Shown here piece after piece: positions 61,002 through 64,000 of a stretch of DNA of 64,000 bases (position 1 is the stretch's first letter; each line of letters opens with the position of its first letter). Both the position numbers and the translations under genes were made by a program. Under the pieces are notes generated by a model. The model had not been told where the DNA came from, made no database searches, and worked only from the letters and a program-made list of their open reading frames with translations. The DNA is from Oscillospiraceae bacterium (GTDB lineage: Bacteria > Bacillota > Clostridia > Oscillospirales > Ruminococcaceae), in assembly GCA_018110905.1 (NCBI GenBank), contig JAGBAZ010000002.1:24260-88259 (forward strand), in the 5' to 3' direction.

Positions 61002-61952
61002 TCAAACTTCGGTGATTTCTGCGGAATCGCGGATAAGGCGCATTACTTTTCCCATAACAACGCTGTGGACAACGGATTTTTCAAGGCCTTCCTCTTTTGC
61101 GGAAAATTCCTTGATCTGATCAAGAGTGAGACCGTTCTGCTGTGCAATAATTTCAAGAGCACGGTCGATTTCATCTTCTGTTGCGGAGATGTTTTCGAGG
61201 GAGGCAATTTCATTGATTGCAGCTTCAATGCAAAGCATTTTTTTAGCGTCGCCTTTGGCCTCTGCCTTCATGTTATCAACGGTGTTTCCGGTGAACTGGC
61301 AGTACATTTCAAGAGTAAGACCCTGCTGTGCAAGGGTTGCCGAAATATCGGCAAGCTGCTGTTCAACTTCTTTTTCGATTTCCTCTTCGCTGGGGGTGTA
61401 ATCAAGGGATTCTGCGGCCTGGATGAGAAGGCGGTTCTGAAGTTCCATTTCTGCCTGGTCGTCAACATAGTGCTGCATGGAATGGGCGAGTTTTTCGCGG
61501 AATTCCTCCATGTTTTCGCAATCGCCGAATTCCTTTGCAAATTCATCGTTAAGTTCATATCTGGATTTTGCATGAATGTGGTGGATTTTGCAGCGGAATT
61601 CAGCGGCTTTTCCGGAAAGTTTCGGGGAATGATATGCTTCCGGGAAAGTTACGGAAACGATTACTTCCTCGCCGATTTCTTTTCCGACAAGCTGTTCTTC
61701 AAAACCGGGAATGAAAGTTCCGCTTCCAAGGGTAAGGGGCTGGTGCTGGGCGGTGCCGCCTTCGAACTGTTCTCCGTCGCAGAAACCTGCGTAATCGATA
61801 ATTACTTCGTCGCCAAGCTGTGCGGGACGATCGGTTACATGTTCGATTTTCGGGTTTTCCTCGAGAATGCCTTCGATCTGTTTCTGAACATCCTCTTCAG
61901 TAACGAGATAACGTTTTAAATCGGCCTTAAGACCGCGGTAGGTAAAGCTCAT
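61002..61952 (-). CDS. Trigger-factor-like peptidyl-prolyl isomerase lacking the ribosome-binding domain
   Basis: A 316-aa protein. A short lead (about 45 residues) goes straight into an FKBP-type isomerase domain (GDEVIIDYAGFCDGEQFEGG, LTLGSGTFIPGFEEQLVGKE, VTFPEAYHSPKLSGKAAEF), then the helical C-terminal chaperone arms (RYELNDEFAKEFGDCENMEE onwards). Full trigger factors have a ~110-residue N-terminal domain with a GFR.G..P ribosome loop, missing here. It may be a dedicated non-ribosomal folding factor, perhaps for exported or surface proteins (inference). ATG 61952 follows CAGGAG; a longer frame upstream has no such site. Confidence 0.85.
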   Translation of the reverse strand: MSFTYRGLKADLKRYLVTEEDVQKQIEGILEENPKIEHVTDRPAQLGDEVIIDYAGFCDGEQFEGGTAQHQPLTLGSGTFIPGFEEQLVGKEIGEEVIVSVTFPEAYHSPKLSGKAAEFRCKIHHIHAKSRYELNDEFAKEFGDCENMEEFREKLAHSMQHYVDDQAEMELQNRLLIQAAESLDYTPSEEEIEKEVEQQLADISATLAQQGLTLEMYCQFTGNTVDNMKAEAKGDAKKMLCIEAAINEIASLENISATEDEIDRALEIIAQQNGLTLDQIKEFSAKEEGLEKSVVHSVVMGKVMRLIRDSAEITEV

Positions 61953-62001
61953 AAAAATCTCCTGTTTTATAAATAGATTTTGCAAAATTGCGCATATGGA
62001 A

Positions 62002-62030
62002 ATGTTAATCTGTTTTAAGGAATTTGTCAA
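62002..62030 (-). promoter_or_regulatory. Promoter of the trigger-factor-like gene
   Basis: Minus strand: -35 TTGACA (62025-62030), 17 bases, -10 TAACAT (62002-62007). Divergent from the ade promoter 32 bases away. Confidence 0.75.
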
Positions 62031-62061
62031 GCATCGGGGCGAAAATATGCCTGCTTTGCGG

Positions 62062-62090
62062 TTGACACCCCCAAAAAGCCATAATATAAT
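62062..62090 (+). promoter_or_regulatory. Promoter of adenine deaminase
   Basis: TTGACA (62062-62067), 17 bases, TATAAT (62085-62090): full consensus. The leader is only about 25 bases, so no purine riboswitch is present. Confidence 0.92.
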
Positions 62091-62119
62091 GGATTTACGA
62101 AAAAAAGGCGGGTGGAAAA

Positions 62120-63838
62120 ATGTTTGACAAAGAAAAACTTGACCTTGCAACCGAAGAAAAACAGCAGATAATCAAAGCCGCCATGGGCGAAAAGCCCGCG
62201 GAACTGGTGTTGAAAAACGCTTCCTATGTAAATGTTTTCAGCAAGAAAATCTGCATGGGCGATATAGCCGTTGAAAAAGGTGTTTTTGCCGGAATAGGAA
62301 CTTACTGCGGTGAAAAGGAAATCGATGTTTCCGGGAAAATCGTTCTTCCGGGTTTTATTGATGCCCACCTTCATCTGGAAAGTTCCCTTGCTTCCCCGGC
62401 GGAACTTGCAAAGGCTCTTTTGCCCCACGGAACCACAACAGTTGTCTGCGACCCGCACGAAATTGCAAACGTAATGGGAACGGACGGAATTGAATATATG
62501 ATCGAAGCAACGGAAAATCTTCCCATTGATGTTATGATAATGCTTCCTTCCTGTGTTCCGGCAACGCCTCTTGATGAAAGCGGAGCGGTGCTTGAATATG
62601 AGGATATTGCGCGGTTTTATGAAAACCCAAGGGTTGCGGGACTTGCGGAAATGATGAATTTTCCGGGAGTTGTTTCCGGAAGCAAAGCGGTTCTTGATAA
62701 AATTTCCTTTGCGGAAAATTCCAGAAAGAAAACCGACGGCCACGCACCGGGAGTATCCGGAAACGGGCTTAACGCCTATGCTGCCGCCGGAGTTTATTCC
62801 GACCACGAATGTACCGATCTTAATGAAGCCATTGAGAAAATCGAACGGGGACAGCATATTATGATCCGTGAAGGAACCGCTGCAAAAAACCTTGATGCTC
62901 TGCTTCCTCTTCTTAACCTTCAGTATGAAGACAGGTGTATGTTCTGCTGTGATGACCGCCACCCGAACGATATTCTTAAAGCGGGACATATTGATAACAT
63001 CGTAAGAAAGGCGGTAAAGGCCGGAGTAAGCCCGGAAATCGCCGTAAAAGCCGCTTCTTTCAACGCCGCGGAATATTTCGCCCTTGATAAAAAAGGCGCA
63101 ATCGCGCCCGGATACAAGGCGGATTTTATCATTGCCGACAGTATCGGAAATCTTGATATCGAAGCTGTTTATAAAAACGGAAAAGCTGTTTTTGAAAACG
63201 GAAAAGTGATAGATTTTGCTGTTCCGAAAATTGCTCCGGAACTTGATGAAAAGGCACACAACACTTTTAATATTGAAAAAATCACCGAAAAAGATATTGC
63301 CGTTTCCGGCGAAAGACCTATTATCGGAATGATCTCCGGGCAGATAGTTACCGAAAAACGCGGCACTGCGGATAAGATAGATGTTGAAAACGATATTCTT
63401 AAAATTGCGGTTTTTGAAAGGTACAAAAACACCGGACACAAATCTGCCGCTTATTTAAACGGTTTCGGCCTTAAAAAAGGCGCCGTTGCCACAAGCATTT
63501 CCCACGATTCCCACAACATAATTGCTGCGGGAGCCAATGATGCCGATATTGTACTTGCCGTGAACAGGATTATCGAAAACAAAGGCGGAATCGTTGTTTT
63601 CGAAGGCGGAAAACTCCTTGCGGAACTTTCTCTTCCCATTGCCGGAATCATGAGCGATGAACCGCTTGAAAGAATCGATTCCGACCTTGAAAATGCAAAG
63701 GCCGCGGCATATTCCCTTGGTGCCAATCCGGGAGTTGATCCGTTTATGACGCTCAGCTTTATGGCGCTTCCGGTAATTCCTTCCGTAAGGATAATGCCGG
63801 CCGGGGTTTTTGATGTTGATAACTGGAAATTTATATAA
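62120..63838 (+). CDS. ade: Adenine deaminase
   Basis: Converts adenine to hypoxanthine and ammonia in purine salvage; cytoplasmic, metal-dependent, amidohydrolase superfamily. 572 aa, the standard length for the Ade/YerA family. Metal-binding HLHLESS after PGFIDA, TTTVVCDPHEIANV, GLAEMMNFPGV, the DGHAPG motif and CCDDRHPNDI are all present in order, and the C-terminal Ade-specific domain contains SHDSHNIIAAG. ATG 62120 has GGCGGGTGG upstream. It has its own consensus promoter. No riboswitch, unlike some purine genes. Confidence 0.96.
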   Translation: MFDKEKLDLATEEKQQIIKAAMGEKPAELVLKNASYVNVFSKKICMGDIAVEKGVFAGIGTYCGEKEIDVSGKIVLPGFIDAHLHLESSLASPAELAKALLPHGTTTVVCDPHEIANVMGTDGIEYMIEATENLPIDVMIMLPSCVPATPLDESGAVLEYEDIARFYENPRVAGLAEMMNFPGVVSGSKAVLDKISFAENSRKKTDGHAPGVSGNGLNAYAAAGVYSDHECTDLNEAIEKIERGQHIMIREGTAAKNLDALLPLLNLQYEDRCMFCCDDRHPNDILKAGHIDNIVRKAVKAGVSPEIAVKAASFNAAEYFALDKKGAIAPGYKADFIIADSIGNLDIEAVYKNGKAVFENGKVIDFAVPKIAPELDEKAHNTFNIEKITEKDIAVSGERPIIGMISGQIVTEKRGTADKIDVENDILKIAVFERYKNTGHKSAAYLNGFGLKKGAVATSISHDSHNIIAAGANDADIVLAVNRIIENKGGIVVFEGGKLLAELSLPIAGIMSDEPLERIDSDLENAKAAAYSLGANPGVDPFMTLSFMALPVIPSVRIMPAGVFDVDNWKFI

Positions 63839-63898
63839 AATAAAAAAGCTCCCCGCCTTATGCACAAGTCCAGTAAAAATGGACAATATGAAAAAAGC

Positions 63899-63936
63899 AC
63901 CTCCTATGGTAGAATTAAGATACTACCATAGGAGGT
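63899..63936 (+). promoter_or_regulatory. Hairpin sequestering the transposase ribosome binding site
   Basis: ACCTCCTATGGTAG (63899-63912) pairs perfectly with 63923-63936 (14 bp, ten-base loop). The right arm contains the AGGAGG site of the transposase gene. Read-through transcripts would therefore be poorly translated, a known protective device of insertion sequences. Confidence 0.88.
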
Positions 63937-63942
63937 ATTTTT

Positions 63943-64000
63943 ATGTCAGGGAAAAAAGGAATGAAAAGATATGATATAGCGATAAGAGAGGAAGTAGTAA
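63943..64000 (+). CDS. IS3-family transposase OrfA, 5' part (cut by window end)
   Basis: ATG 63943, seven bases after AGGAGG. The visible 19 residues MSGKKGMKRYDIAIREEVV resemble the start of IS3-type OrfA (helix-turn-helix) proteins. The element's left end probably lies around 63858-63900 (TGCACAAGTCCAGTAAAAAT), just after ade, but its inverted repeat cannot be confirmed without the right end. Confidence 0.6.
   Translation, partial: MSGKKGMKRYDIAIREEVV

Noticed and set aside
60786..61919. 377-codon + strand frame
   Set aside because: It starts within the direct repeat and then runs antisense to the trigger-factor-like gene; protein is Phe/Cys-rich without motif.

Overview
The window looks like chromosome from a Gram-positive anaerobe of class Clostridia, probably an Oscillospirales-type gut or rumen bacterium. 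This rests on strong AGGAGG ribosome binding sites, frequent TTG/GTG starts, sigma-A promoters with 17-bp spacers, a CIRCE element, a MurT/GatD-type pair, SipW-type signal peptidases, NPxTG wall anchors, a cohesin/dockerin pair and palindromic dispersed repeats. The taxonomic placement is inference from gene content. I saw no rRNA, tRNA or CRISPR array.

Layout. 1-12.2 kb is housekeeping: RluA-type pseudouridine synthase, EutP-like GTPase, rpsU (57 aa), YqeG phosphatase, M24 peptidase, a murT/gatD-type pair whose amidotransferase subunit has lost its catalytic residues, and an oppABCDF peptide importer. 12.2-38.7 kb is a very large surface-fibre locus. It encodes about seven secreted proteins with TasA/SipW-type signals, a related membrane-anchored protein, two ER-type (Ser/His) signal peptidases, a degenerate HD-GYP/EAL protein, a membrane-tethered McrB-like AAA+ ATPase with a coiled-coil partner, an Lgt-like membrane enzyme and a leucine-rich-repeat surface protein. 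All are on the + strand with overlaps or short gaps. 38.9-45.4 kb is one 2148-residue NPETG-anchored surface protein. 45.5-49.1 kb holds a small secreted protein, an SPFH plus Arc-type pair, an HrcA-controlled Hsp20, and rplM-rpsI.

49.1-60.9 kb behaves as an accretion island at the 3' end of rpsI. The last codons of rpsI and a terminator recur three more times (49278, 57270, 60872). The first module carries a TnpV remnant, a probable structured RNA, a small Cys-rich protein, corrinoid adenosyltransferase, a cobalamin riboswitch, and then a DUF4430-dockerin protein and a wall-anchored cohesin/Big2 protein. I read this as a cellulosome-style extracellular corrinoid-capture system (hypothesis). 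The second module, bounded by 203-bp direct repeats, has two oxidoreductase-TetR cassettes that look duplicated. 60.9-64 kb has a trigger-factor-like isomerase lacking the ribosome-binding domain, adenine deaminase, and the start of an IS3-type transposase whose ribosome binding site is locked in a hairpin.

The two most unusual systems are the multi-subunit SipW/TasA-like locus with a resident McrB-like ATPase, and the riboswitch-linked cohesin-dockerin pair.
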